From positions 62,001 to 126,000 of the forward strand of contig CBDCQY010000001.1 of NCBI GenBank assembly GCA_965220855.1: DNA of 64,000 nt. The letters run 5' to 3'. How positions within the stretch are numbered: position 1 is the first letter of the stretch; each line of letters starts with the position of its first letter. The DNA comes from Bin95 sp965220855. GTDB lineage: Bacteria; Pseudomonadota; Alphaproteobacteria; Bin95. Under the pieces are notes generated by a model. The model saw only the letters and a list, made by a program, of their open reading frames with translations, was not told the origin of the DNA and searched no databases. This document shows, piece by piece, positions 27,204-37,219 of the stretch. Position numbers and translations under genes: made by a program.

Positions 27204-27237
27204 GGGGGCCGGCGCTTCGGCGCCGGTCCCCCTTTTT
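27204..27237 (+). terminator. Rho-independent terminator after ssb (module A)
   Basis: gggggccggcgc, tetraloop ttcg, gcgccggtccccc, then ttttt. Confidence 0.9.
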
Positions 27238-27404
27238 GCCGACGGCCCGGAGTCAGTCCCGTCCGGGCGTCGCGTCCGCGCTTCGCGCGCGACGCTCGCC
27301 CTCCGGCGACGACAGGAGGAGAGCCTGGCCGGTATCGGGGCGTTCCACCGGAGCAGAAGGAGTCCCGCCATGCCGAAGCCGTGCGCTGCCGCAGGAGCCG
27401 CGCC

Positions 27405-28379
27405 ATGAATGCATCCGCCATCGCCGCCGCGCTCGCAGAGCGCGCCGAGGCCGTCTGCCGGCAGTATCTGCCGCACGGCCGCCGCCAGGGCCGCTACTGG
27501 GTCGCGGGCGACCTCGACGGCGCTCGCGGGCGCTCGCTCTATGTCCGCCTCGCCGGTCCCGGCGTGCCCGGGAAGTGGACCGATGCGGCCAGCGGCGAGC
27601 ATGGCGACCTGCTCGACATCGTCCGTCACCGCACGCGCGCGCCGACGCTGCGCGCGGCGCTCGACGAGGCCCGCGCCTTCCTCGCCCTGCCGGCTGCGCC
27701 GGCGACGGGCGCCGCCAGCGCCTATGACGCCACCGAGGCGGCGCGCCGCCTCTGGGCGCGATGCCGCGCCATCGACGGCACACACGCCGAGCGCTATCTC
27801 CGCACCCGGGGTCTCGCGCGCTGCCGCTTCGCGGCGCTGCGCTTCCACCCGGAGCTGCGCTACCGCGACGGCTCGTCGGTCGTCCGACTGCCGGCGCTGG
27901 TCGCCGCCGTGACCGGCGACGACGGCGCGATCGCCGGCGTGCAGCGCACCTGGCTCGACCCGCGCTCGCCCGCCAAGGCGGGCGTCGCCCATCCGCGCAA
28001 GGCGCTCGGGCGCGTCCACGGACGCGCCGTCCGCTTCGGCGCGCCCGACAGGACGCTGCTGGTCGGGGAGGGCATCGAGACCGTGCTCTCGCTGGTCACC
28101 GCCGTGCCGGAGATCGCGGCGGCTGCCGCTCTCTCCGCCGGGAGCCTCGGCGCTTTCGCGCCTCCGCCCGGCGTCGCGCGCCTCGTCATCGCCCGCGACA
28201 ACGACGCCGCAGGCGAGCAGGCGGCCGAACGCCTCGCGCGGCGCTGCGCGCGCGTCGGCGTCGCCGCTCTCGCGGTCGCGCCCGAGGGCGGCGACTTCAA
28301 CGACGACTTGCTGGCGCTCGGCGCACCGGCGCTCGCAGCGCGCTTCGCGTCGCTGTTCCGTATCGACTCCGCGCCGTGA
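27405..28379 (+). CDS. Toprim domain protein (plasmid primase-like)
   Basis: 324 residues. The N-terminal half resembles the DUF7146-type region of plasmid primase/Toprim proteins (YLPHGRRQGRYWVAGDL). The C-terminal Toprim fold shows LLVGEGIETVLS (catalytic Glu) and LVIARDNDAAGEQAA (the DxD-type acidic pair). No zinc-finger primase N-terminus or helicase domain is seen. Probably makes primers or processes nucleic acid during element replication. ATG 27405 follows CAGGAG. Absent from module B. Confidence 0.85.
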   Translation: MNASAIAAALAERAEAVCRQYLPHGRRQGRYWVAGDLDGARGRSLYVRLAGPGVPGKWTDAASGEHGDLLDIVRHRTRAPTLRAALDEARAFLALPAAPATGAASAYDATEAARRLWARCRAIDGTHAERYLRTRGLARCRFAALRFHPELRYRDGSSVVRLPALVAAVTGDDGAIAGVQRTWLDPRSPAKAGVAHPRKALGRVHGRAVRFGAPDRTLLVGEGIETVLSLVTAVPEIAAAAALSAGSLGAFAPPPGVARLVIARDNDAAGEQAAERLARRCARVGVAALAVAPEGGDFNDDLLALGAPALAARFASLFRIDSAP

Positions 28380-28430
28380 GACGGAGCGGAGGGCAGCACT
28401 GCAAGGGCGGCATCGCGCAGGAGAAGAGAG

Positions 28431-28616
28431 ATGCCCGCACTCGTTCCGTCGATCCAGCCCGATCCCGACCGCTACTGCCACGACTGCGAGACCGCCGACG
28501 CCCTCGACATGGCGCCCTGGTGCGACGACGCCCGCTGTCGCGAGCGCCGGTCCGGCAAAGGACGAGAGGAGCGGGGGGTCGGGCGAGCCGACCCGAGGAG
28601 AGGAGAGAGTTCATGA
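28431..28616 (+). CDS. Small cysteine-rich protein
   Basis: 61 residues, start behind GAGAAGAGAG. Contains CHDCETADALDMAPWCDDARC, a possible zinc knuckle, followed by a basic Arg/Gly-rich tail. Its stop overlaps the next start (ATGA at 28613-28616), implying translational coupling to the DUF4326 gene. Confidence 0.6.
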   Translation: MPALVPSIQPDPDRYCHDCETADALDMAPWCDDARCRERRSGKGREERGVGRADPRRGESS

Positions 28617-29029
28617 CCTCCGTCATCAATCTCAGGCACGAGCCCAGGCTGCGCGAGCAATTCGACCATGTGCAGGTCGTGAACAGCACCGTGCTGATCG
28701 ATCGCCGCACGAAGTGGGGAAACAGGTTTCGGATCGGTCGCGACGGGAACCGCCAGCAGGTGGTCGCGCTGTACCGCGCGGACCTCTGGCGCCGCATCCG
28801 CGCGGGCGAGATTTCCCTGGAGGAGCTCGCCGAACTGGAGAGTTGCTGGCTGGCCTGCCATTGCGACCCGCTGCCCTGCCACGGCCATGTGCTGGAGCGC
28901 GCGGCCGTCTGGGCGGCGCGCGTGCTCCGAAGCGGACCGAGGCGTGACGCGCCGCCGCTCGCAGCGCGCTCCGCGTCGCTGCTCCGCACGCCGCCCCATG
29001 CGGCCCCGGTCGCCGGGGAGAGGGAGTGA
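28613..29029 (+). CDS. DUF4326 family protein
   Basis: 138 residues. The conserved part has VLIDRRTKWGNRFRIG, a central helix YRADLWRRI, and ESCWLACHCDPLPCHGHVL, whose Cys/His cluster is characteristic of DUF4326. The function of the family is unknown to me; it is frequent on phages and plasmids. The C-terminal ~25 residues are low complexity and may not belong to the domain. Confidence 0.82.
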   Translation: MTSVINLRHEPRLREQFDHVQVVNSTVLIDRRTKWGNRFRIGRDGNRQQVVALYRADLWRRIRAGEISLEELAELESCWLACHCDPLPCHGHVLERAAVWAARVLRSGPRRDAPPLAARSASLLRTPPHAAPVAGERE

Positions 29030-29145
29030 AGCGGAGAGAGGGCAGGAACGGTGGTGCGGGAGAGAGAGCGTGAACCCGCACCGTCCCCGGCACGGCGACG
29101 CCGCCGTTCGATCCGTCCTGCAACACCGCAAGGGAGACACCGACC

Positions 29146-29385
29146 ATGGGCCGCTATGTCCCCGAAATCGACTTCGACTGCATCGCCTCCGACGAGGCGC
29201 GCATCCTGCATCACGGCGAGTTCGTCGGCCGCCTCTACCGCCAGCCCGATGTCTTGGCGCCCGGCAGCTTCTACTACGTCATCCATCTCGACGAAGACTG
29301 GCGCGGCCCGACCCGCGTCCATGATCGCGCCCGCGTCCGCGACACCATCCTGGACAGAATCGAGACGCATCCGTTCTGGGGCTGA
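29146..29385 (+). CDS. Small conserved protein (module A copy)
   Basis: 79 residues with AAGGGAGA upstream. Shares with the product at 52956-53183 the core VIHLDEDWRGPTRVHDRARV (copy B: LIHLDEDPRGWIAVHDRARI) and the ending THPF. Both copies lie just before the structured element and the DUF2493 gene. Function unknown. Confidence 0.75.
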   Translation: MGRYVPEIDFDCIASDEARILHHGEFVGRLYRQPDVLAPGSFYYVIHLDEDWRGPTRVHDRARVRDTILDRIETHPFWG

Positions 29386-29484
29386 CCGCCCGGCGGACGA
29401 TGCCGCCCCGCCCGTGCGTGATCCCCACCGTCGTACCGGGCGGCGCGGCCGATGGGGCCCGTGCAAGAACCAACATCAAACCCT

Positions 29485-29737
29485 CCCCGACGTGATGTCC
29501 AATTGTGTCACGCGTGCTCACTCCGCCAACCCCTTCGGGGTCCTCCGCTTCGCTCCGGCCGGGACTCGGAATGAAACGGCGCTGGCGCGCCTAGGCCCGG
29601 CGGAATGCGCGACCGTGGCTCCGCGCTCGCTGCGCTCGCTTGTGCGCCCGCACCACTCGCGCATTCCGCCGGGCCAATCATTCCGGCCCCGGTGGCTCCG
29701 CTGCGCGCGCGTGCCCCAACAGGACATCACGTCGGGG
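29485..29737 (+). ncRNA. Candidate structured RNA upstream of the DUF2493 gene (copy A)
   Basis: Closed by a perfect 16-bp stem ccccgacgtgatgtcc / ggacatcacgtcgggg (29485-29500, 29722-29737). An inner ACGCG/CGCGT helix (29510-29514, 29708-29712) and a perfect 19-bp helix (29594-29612 with 29657-29675) follow, plus a small acccc-ttc-ggggt hairpin. Copy B (53280-53527) keeps the interior sequence but changes the helices in a compensatory way: in the 19-bp helix G-C becomes C-G and two A-T become G-C, and in the inner helix G-C becomes A-T. Strand is inferred from the gene starting 45 bases downstream. It could instead act at the DNA level. Confidence 0.65.
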
Positions 29738-29782
29738 CCAACGCTCCGATCCTCGATAACGATCCACTCAAGGAGATCACCG

Positions 29783-30703
29783 ATGACCATCGCACTCGAC
29801 ACCGACCAGGCACAGTCCGTCACCGCAACCGTCTGCGAACAGGCGGCTCTCTACGGCGCAACCCCCGAACGCGACGAGTTCGACCCGCGCGACGTGTGGG
29901 ACGCCGAGGACGCGCTCGCAGCCGTCGCCGAAGCCTTCCGCATCCTCGCCACCGGAGCCGCGCCCGACGGCACACAGCTGGCGGACGAGCGCGAGGCCAT
30001 GCTCTGGGGCTTCGTCAATCTCTTCGACGCACAGACCCAGCGCCTCGACCGCGCCGCCGACCGCTTCCTTCCCGACCTCCGCGACTTGCAGCGCGCCCAG
30101 GACGGCACCGAGATCAAGGCCCGCGAGCTCGAACTCACCACCGACCGCGTCCGCAACCTGCAGGACCGGCGCGATGCCTTCGAGCAGATGCGCGACGCCG
30201 CCGCCGAAGCCTACCGCAGCGACACCGGCAACCTCTGGCGTCCCCGGCGCGGCAGCCACACCAGCCAGACCGGCAAGCTCACCTCCGCCGCCATCGACGC
30301 CCGCGACTTCATCCGCGCCCGCAAGGACCGCGAGACGAACGCGCATCTGCCGAACGGCACCCTGATCGCCATCGCCGGCGGCAAGCAGTTCGCGGACGCC
30401 AACGCCGTCATCGCCCGCCTCGACAAGGCCCTCGCCAAGTATGCCGACATGGTGCTGGTCCATGGCGGCGGCCCCGGCGTCGAGAAGGTCGCGGCACAGT
30501 GGGCGGAGCAGAACGGCGTCCACCAGATCGTCTGCAAGCCCGACTGGGACCGCCACGGACGGGCCGCCCCCTTCCGCCGCAACGACGAGCTGGTCAACCT
30601 GCTGCCCAAGGGCGTCATCGCCTTCCCCGGCAGCGGCATCACCGACAACCTGGTCGACAAGGCCATCCAGCTCGGCATCCCGGTGCAGCGCGTCACCCAC
30701 TGA
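29783..30703 (+). CDS. DUF2493 (SLOG-fold) protein, module A
   Basis: 306 residues. The N-terminal ~190 residues are mostly helical with a coiled-coil-like stretch (RDLQRAQDGTEIKARELELT). The C-terminal ~115 residues form the DUF2493 domain: LIAIAGGKQFADANAVIARL, MVLVHGGGPGVEKVAAQWA and VIAFPGSGITDNLVDKA, a Rossmann-like SLOG fold predicted to bind nucleotide ligands. The paralogue at 53592-54509 is strongly similar throughout. Preceded by the structured element and AAGGAGA; followed by a perfect hairpin. The ligand and role are unknown. Confidence 0.88.
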   Translation: MTIALDTDQAQSVTATVCEQAALYGATPERDEFDPRDVWDAEDALAAVAEAFRILATGAAPDGTQLADEREAMLWGFVNLFDAQTQRLDRAADRFLPDLRDLQRAQDGTEIKARELELTTDRVRNLQDRRDAFEQMRDAAAEAYRSDTGNLWRPRRGSHTSQTGKLTSAAIDARDFIRARKDRETNAHLPNGTLIAIAGGKQFADANAVIARLDKALAKYADMVLVHGGGPGVEKVAAQWAEQNGVHQIVCKPDWDRHGRAAPFRRNDELVNLLPKGVIAFPGSGITDNLVDKAIQLGIPVQRVTH

Positions 30704-30714
30704 CGCCCGCATCC

Positions 30715-30749
30715 GAGGGCCGCGTCGTCACCCCGGCGGCGCGGCCCTC
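30715..30749 (+). terminator. Terminator-like hairpin after DUF2493 (module A)
   Basis: gagggccgcg / cgcggccctc perfect 10-bp stem with a 15-base loop and no T tract. A similar but different-sequence hairpin follows the module B copy (54522-54552). Confidence 0.6.
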
Positions 30750-31229
30750 ACTCATGCCGCATGTCGCGCGCCGTTCGCGACACCGCCGGCTCGTGCTCCA
30801 CGCTTCGCATTCCGCACGTCGCACTGCACGGCTGCCGCCGCCGCTGCACCCGGCGCCGTCACCGCGCGCGTCACCGGGCGTTGCACCATGCCCCACGGTT
30901 CCGGCCGCGCCGCCGCCCGCTCAATCGCCGCGGCGGCTCCGCAGCGCGTTCCGCGCCTGCGTCGCATTCCCCCTCGCTCGCTCGACCGATTCGCCGTCCC
31001 TGACCGCACGGGGCGGCCTTCTCCGTCACACCCCACGCACCATGGCGCTTTGAGCGGGCACCGGAAAGCTTTGCTTCACTGCGCGTTTTTCGTTCTATGA
31101 CAACGCTTTGGACCGAGGTCGGGCCAAGGCTGCAATCCCCGGCGTGGGCCGTGTCGTCTCCTCAAAATCGCCGATTCGTTCCCTCGGGAGCGGGTGCCGG
31201 TCGAGGGAACAGACACGGGAGATACCGCC
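30750..31229. other. Intergenic stretch at the left border of the integrase cargo
   Basis: About 480 very GC-rich bases. No credible gene was seen and I could not identify an attachment site, although one is expected near the tandem integrases. Confidence 0.5.
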
Positions 31230-32381
31230 ATGCCCATCCGCGCCACCATCAACGAGCGCACGCTGCGCCACACTTTCAAGGAACGCAAACCCGGAACGCG
31301 CGGCCTCGCCGTCCATGACATCGACCTGCCGCAGTTCGGTTTCAGGGTCTTCCCGAGCGGCAAGAAGACCTTCTTCGTCCGTGTCTCGCGCAAGGTCGGC
31401 GGTCCGAAGAGCGTCGTTCTCGGCACGGCGGACGAGCTGAGCGCCGCCGAGGCCAGACACAAGGCCCTCGCGGCCATTGAGGACGCGAAGGTCGCGCAAG
31501 AGACCGGCCCCCTGTTCGCCGATTTCGCCGACGAGTTCATGCGCCGCCAGGGACGGCGGTGGAAGCCGTCCACGCGGGAAAGTAACCGCTCGCTGGTCAA
31601 CTATCTTCTCATCCCCGTCTTCGGCGCCATGCGGGTCTCGGAGATCGGCCGCGCCGACGTCCGGCGCTGGTTCGATTCCCTGGGCGACATGCCGGGCAAT
31701 GCCAATCGAACCCTGCCGGTGCTCTCGGTCATGATGCGACAGGCCGAGCTTTGGGACCTCCGCCCGCAGGGTTCCAACCCTTGCCGCAACATGCGCCGCT
31801 ACAAGACCCCGCAGCGCGAGCGCTTCCTGTCATTGGACGAACTGAAGCGCCTCGGTTTCGTGCTCGACCATGCCGAGGACGAACTGGCCGCCGCCGCGAT
31901 CCGGCTTCTGCTGTTCACCGGCGCGCGCTCGTCCGAGATCACCGGCCTCCGCTGGGAGTGGATACGCGGCGCCCGGGCGCTGCTGCCGGACTCGAAGACG
32001 GGGCCGAAGACGATCCAGCTCCCGCCGCCCGCGCGGGCCGTCCTCAATGGCCTGCCTCGCGAGGGCCCATTCGTCTTCCCGAGCAGGAAGGGCAATGGCC
32101 CGATGAAAGACCTCGGCCTGCGCTGGCAGAAGCTGCGCCGCCTCGCCGGGCTGGACGATGTGCGCATCCATGACTGCCGCCATACTTTCGCCAGCCACGC
32201 CGTGATGAGCGGCCTCGACCTCTACACCGTCGGCCGCCTGCTCGGCCATGCAGACACCGGCTCCACCGAACGCTACGCCCATCTCGCCGACGACCATGTT
32301 CGCGACGCGGCGGGACGCATCTCCGGCATCGTGGGCGCCGCCATGACCGGAATCGGGGAGGAGGCCGGTCATGACCAATAG
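31230..32381 (+). CDS. Tyrosine recombinase 1 of a tandem pair
   Basis: 383 residues, start ATG 31230 with GGGAGA upstream (an in-frame Met at 31194 is less likely). N-terminal arm-binding region with LPQFGFRVFPSGKKTFFVRV. Catalytic residues are all present: LFTGARSSEITGLRWEW, VRIHDCRHTFASHAV, LLGHADTGSTERYAHL. The stop lies inside the next gene (11-base overlap), so the two integrases are translated as a unit. Tandem overlapping recombinases often act together as two non-identical subunits. Confidence 0.93.
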   Translation: MPIRATINERTLRHTFKERKPGTRGLAVHDIDLPQFGFRVFPSGKKTFFVRVSRKVGGPKSVVLGTADELSAAEARHKALAAIEDAKVAQETGPLFADFADEFMRRQGRRWKPSTRESNRSLVNYLLIPVFGAMRVSEIGRADVRRWFDSLGDMPGNANRTLPVLSVMMRQAELWDLRPQGSNPCRNMRRYKTPQRERFLSLDELKRLGFVLDHAEDELAAAAIRLLLFTGARSSEITGLRWEWIRGARALLPDSKTGPKTIQLPPPARAVLNGLPREGPFVFPSRKGNGPMKDLGLRWQKLRRLAGLDDVRIHDCRHTFASHAVMSGLDLYTVGRLLGHADTGSTERYAHLADDHVRDAAGRISGIVGAAMTGIGEEAGHDQ

Positions 32382-33822
32382 GCCTCGCCCTCCCGTGCTC
32401 ACCACGAATACTGTCGCCTCCGCCAAGCCGGGAGCCAAGGAATACACGCTCTGGGACGGGACGCTCGCGCATTTCGGGCTGCGGGTGCATCCCTCGGGCG
32501 TCAAGTCGTTCATCGTTCAGACCCGCGCCCGAGGCCGGATGCGCAAGATCACCCTCGGGCGTTTCCCCGAGCTTGGCGTCAAGACGGCCCGGCGTGACGC
32601 CGCCCGCGTGCTCGCCCGCCTGTGGAGCGGAGAGGATGTGGCGCCCCCGCGCAAGTCGGTGGCGCCTCTGTTCCGCGATTTTGCCGCCCGCTATCGCGAC
32701 CGCAGCCGCTATCGCTGGAAGCCGTCCTCGCTGAAAACCTTCGACACCTACATGCGCGCCCGCCTGATGCCGCATTTTGGGAGGCTCCGGCTCGACGCCA
32801 TCGACCATGCGCGGGTCTCGGCCTGGTTCGACGCCGTGAGCGCCCATCGTCCGGGCGCGGCCAATCGGGCCTTCGAGATCTTGCGCGCCATGCTCGCCTC
32901 CGCGCGCCAGTGGGGCGAGCTTGGCGATCATGTCCCCGACGCCTGCGCCAACATCGTCAGGAACCCGCGCCGGCCTGTCGCCCGCTACCTCGACCGCGCC
33001 GAGCTCGAACGCCTCGGCGCGGTGCTGGACCGGCGCCGGGAGCAACGCCCCTGGCCGGTAGCCGCGATCCGACTGCTCACGCTCACCGGTGCGCGGCTGT
33101 CGGAAATCCTCAACCTCAGATGGGACCAGATCGGGGAACTCGGCGAGCAGGGCGCGAGCGCCCGGATTGGGGACTCGAAGACCGGGCCGCGCACCATTTG
33201 GCTCGGGCCGGAAGCGGCAAAGCTGCTCGCGGAACTGCCCCGGACACCGGACCGCGAACGGGTGTTCCCCGAAAAGCTGACGTCACCGCGGCTCTACAGC
33301 TTCTGGGTGAGCGTCCGCGACGAGGCCGGGCTGCCGGGCGTCCGCATCCACGACTGCCGCCACACCTGGGCCTCGCAGGGCGTGATGAACGGCGTCGGCC
33401 TCACCACCGTCGGCCGTCTGCTCGGCCACCGCAAGCGCGAGACCACGGCGATCTACGCCCATCTCGACGACAGCGCGCTTCAGGACGCCGCCGCGCAGGC
33501 GGCAGCCATCATCGCGCGAGCCTTGGGATACAGAGCCGAGTCGCCTTCGGCGCCGGACGAGCCGAACCGCCTGGATGCGCTTCGCGATAGCCCTGAGTTC
33601 CTGAGGAACGTCCAACAAGCCGCGCCGGACGCGAAGCCAACGCCTCCAAACGCTGCTGCCAGCGACCCCGATCGGTCTGTGGGCAAACAGTCGGAGGGCG
33701 GCAGAACTGTCCCAACCCCAGGCCCGAATGTTGACTGGCTGGGAGAGGGTCCGGGCCAACCGGATCGCCTCTCGGCCTCCGATCCTGACGATAGGTCTCT
33801 GCCGCCGCTCGACTGGCTATGA
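32371..33822 (+). CDS. Tyrosine recombinase 2 of a tandem pair
   Basis: 483 residues. The core is homologous to the preceding integrase: FGLRVHPSGVKSFIVQTRAR, then LTLTGARLSEILNLRWD, VRIHDCRHTWASQGV and LLGHRKRETTAIYAHLDD with the nucleophilic Tyr. It extends ~90 residues past the catalytic domain in a Pro/Asp-rich tail (PNRLDALRDSPEFLRNVQ) not seen in the first enzyme. Start ATG overlaps the end of recombinase 1. All catalytic residues are present. Probably needed, with its partner, to move the 31-47 kb cargo. Confidence 0.92.
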   Translation: MTNRPRPPVLTTNTVASAKPGAKEYTLWDGTLAHFGLRVHPSGVKSFIVQTRARGRMRKITLGRFPELGVKTARRDAARVLARLWSGEDVAPPRKSVAPLFRDFAARYRDRSRYRWKPSSLKTFDTYMRARLMPHFGRLRLDAIDHARVSAWFDAVSAHRPGAANRAFEILRAMLASARQWGELGDHVPDACANIVRNPRRPVARYLDRAELERLGAVLDRRREQRPWPVAAIRLLTLTGARLSEILNLRWDQIGELGEQGASARIGDSKTGPRTIWLGPEAAKLLAELPRTPDRERVFPEKLTSPRLYSFWVSVRDEAGLPGVRIHDCRHTWASQGVMNGVGLTTVGRLLGHRKRETTAIYAHLDDSALQDAAAQAAAIIARALGYRAESPSAPDEPNRLDALRDSPEFLRNVQQAAPDAKPTPPNAAASDPDRSVGKQSEGGRTVPTPGPNVDWLGEGPGQPDRLSASDPDDRSLPPLDWL

Positions 33823-33963
33823 TCGAATATGCCGACCGGGGCAGTCGCTGGCCCCGCGTCTGGCGCCTGTCGCAGCGATCATGGGATCGGACTGTCAAAA
33901 GACAAGGTGATGAACAACAGTACACCGGACCCGTTCCTTAGCTCACTTCGGTGGCCTGTCGGG

Positions 33964-35433
33964 TTATTCGCTCAGATCGGGCGAAAACAGCTCAATACGC
34001 TTTACCGTCGCGTTAAACCCGATCCCGTCGTAGTCTATGCTAGGTTGGCAAATTCTGTTTAGCAAATTTAACACCTGCTCGGCATGACTCCGTTCTTTCC
34101 TTGTCAAGTGATCCTGCGGCTCATCGTCCGCAATCATTTTGTTGTGCCGATGCATGAGTGGTGTATCTGACCAGCCAGGCTGCCCGTAATCGTTTCGCCC
34201 GTCGCGCTCTTGTTGACCGCGAATCATCCATGCCTCGAATGCGGTTATCTCCCTTTCACATCTCGTGTTCATGTTCGCCTCAAGCCGCTTCACGACACCG
34301 TCGACAACGTCGGCATCGGATGCCCGACCATTCACAAACTGGTTATAGAGATCTCGATCCAACGTCCGAATAATGATCAAGATTCCGGCTGTAGTTGCCC
34401 AAACTATTCTGTCTTGCGGAAGCGCGCCATACACTACCCCTAGGTGATGAATCGCTCGTGCGACCGTCCTTAGACTGACGGCCGTCTCGCTAAAGAAAGC
34501 CACTAGCATGGACTCAAGCGCAGAAAACTCTCCCGAAGCCCTCCGATCTCGGCTTTGGTCCCGGTAAGCCGTAATTCCAACCTCTGCGATTATCTTCCTG
34601 ATATATTGCTCCCGGTTCGGGGCCGGGAGCTGGTAATCCACATCGAAGAACCGGCCCAGATAGCCCCGCGCATCGAACGCCGGCCCGTACAGCGCTTGAA
34701 TCGAATGGGCGAGCTCCGACCGGTTTACCGCGACCACGAATACCACGCCGTCCACGGCGAACAGGTGTTTCGCGACCTCCAGCAGTTCCACCGCGTAGGA
34801 GGGCCGGCACCTGTCGAGTTCGTCGATGGTTACGACCAGCAGCGGTTGTTTCGGGTCTGCCGACACCGCCTTCGCTATGTCTTTCAGAGCCGCCCTGAAC
34901 TTCTTCACCGCCTCCCGCGCTTCGCGATATGTCGAAACCCGCTCGTCGGCATAGGAGTCCGCGACGCCATCGATTACCTCTTCCAGCGCCTTGCCCGCCA
35001 CCGGTACTTGACCGAGCAGTGCCTTCAGCACCGCCGGCCATCTCGTCTTCATGACGGCCTTCGCGCACTCTAGCCCCGCCTCGACCCTGTCGCGTGTCTT
35101 TGCGTCAGACGCGCCGGCGCGCTCACCCAGGCCGTCGGTCAGCTCGGTCGCGATCGCGGTGAACGGGTCCGACACATAGTCGGACTCCCATGCGTTGAAA
35201 CTCACAACCGGCACGCCGCCGTTCTCCAGGAACCGTTCCAGCATCCGGATGAATGTCGTCTTTCCGTTCCCCCAGTCCGCATCGACCCCGAACACGCCGG
35301 GGCCGTCCACCGAGCGGATGAGTCTGGCGAGAATCTCGACCGGCTCCTTCCGCTCCAGGGCGTCGTGCCTGAACGGGTCGCCTTCGGGCACCTCAATGTC
35401 GTGCGGCTTGATTCGTATTCTCAACTTCTGCAC
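33964..35433 (-). CDS. KAP family P-loop NTPase
   Basis: 489 residues. Walker A in GVDADWGNGKTTFIRMLERF, then FNAWESDYVSDPF (the KAP-specific Asn-Ala-Trp segment), and Walker B LLVVTIDELDRCRPSYAVEL. The arginine-containing segment YLGRFFDVDYQLPAPNREQY follows. Lacks the membrane-spanning insert seen in some KAP proteins. KAP NTPases are frequent in bacterial defence islands. It is transcribed divergently from the type I restriction operon, with ~245 bases between them. No obvious effector domain is visible in the C-terminal 200 residues. Confidence 0.88.
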   Translation of the reverse strand: MQKLRIRIKPHDIEVPEGDPFRHDALERKEPVEILARLIRSVDGPGVFGVDADWGNGKTTFIRMLERFLENGGVPVVSFNAWESDYVSDPFTAIATELTDGLGERAGASDAKTRDRVEAGLECAKAVMKTRWPAVLKALLGQVPVAGKALEEVIDGVADSYADERVSTYREAREAVKKFRAALKDIAKAVSADPKQPLLVVTIDELDRCRPSYAVELLEVAKHLFAVDGVVFVVAVNRSELAHSIQALYGPAFDARGYLGRFFDVDYQLPAPNREQYIRKIIAEVGITAYRDQSRDRRASGEFSALESMLVAFFSETAVSLRTVARAIHHLGVVYGALPQDRIVWATTAGILIIIRTLDRDLYNQFVNGRASDADVVDGVVKRLEANMNTRCEREITAFEAWMIRGQQERDGRNDYGQPGWSDTPLMHRHNKMIADDEPQDHLTRKERSHAEQVLNLLNRICQPSIDYDGIGFNATVKRIELFSPDLSE

Positions 35434-35677
35434 TCCTGTCTCCCGGTTTTGCCCAAGCCCCCGTATCCCCTCGGCTACTCCTCGACAGGTTCAGGCTCAA
35501 GTCCGTCGCCACGCTATCCTGTTGATTTGCCGGGCAGCGTCGGCTACCCCGGAGCGGCGCCATTGCGGCATCCGGGGTATCGACCTCCGCTGGCGGGGCC
35601 GGTCCGGCCCGGCATGGCGTTCGTGCGGCAGACCGGGCACACTGCATGGTCATGGGAGAATGGCGGTAAGAGGTTCC

Positions 35678-37215
<1,538 letters not shown>

Positions 37216-37219
<4 letters not shown>

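Noticed and set aside
29518..29823. Antisense ORFs over the structured elements (also 53208-53546)
   Set aside because: Products are Arg/Ser-rich and arise from the inverted repeats; the change pattern between copies follows base pairing, not codons.
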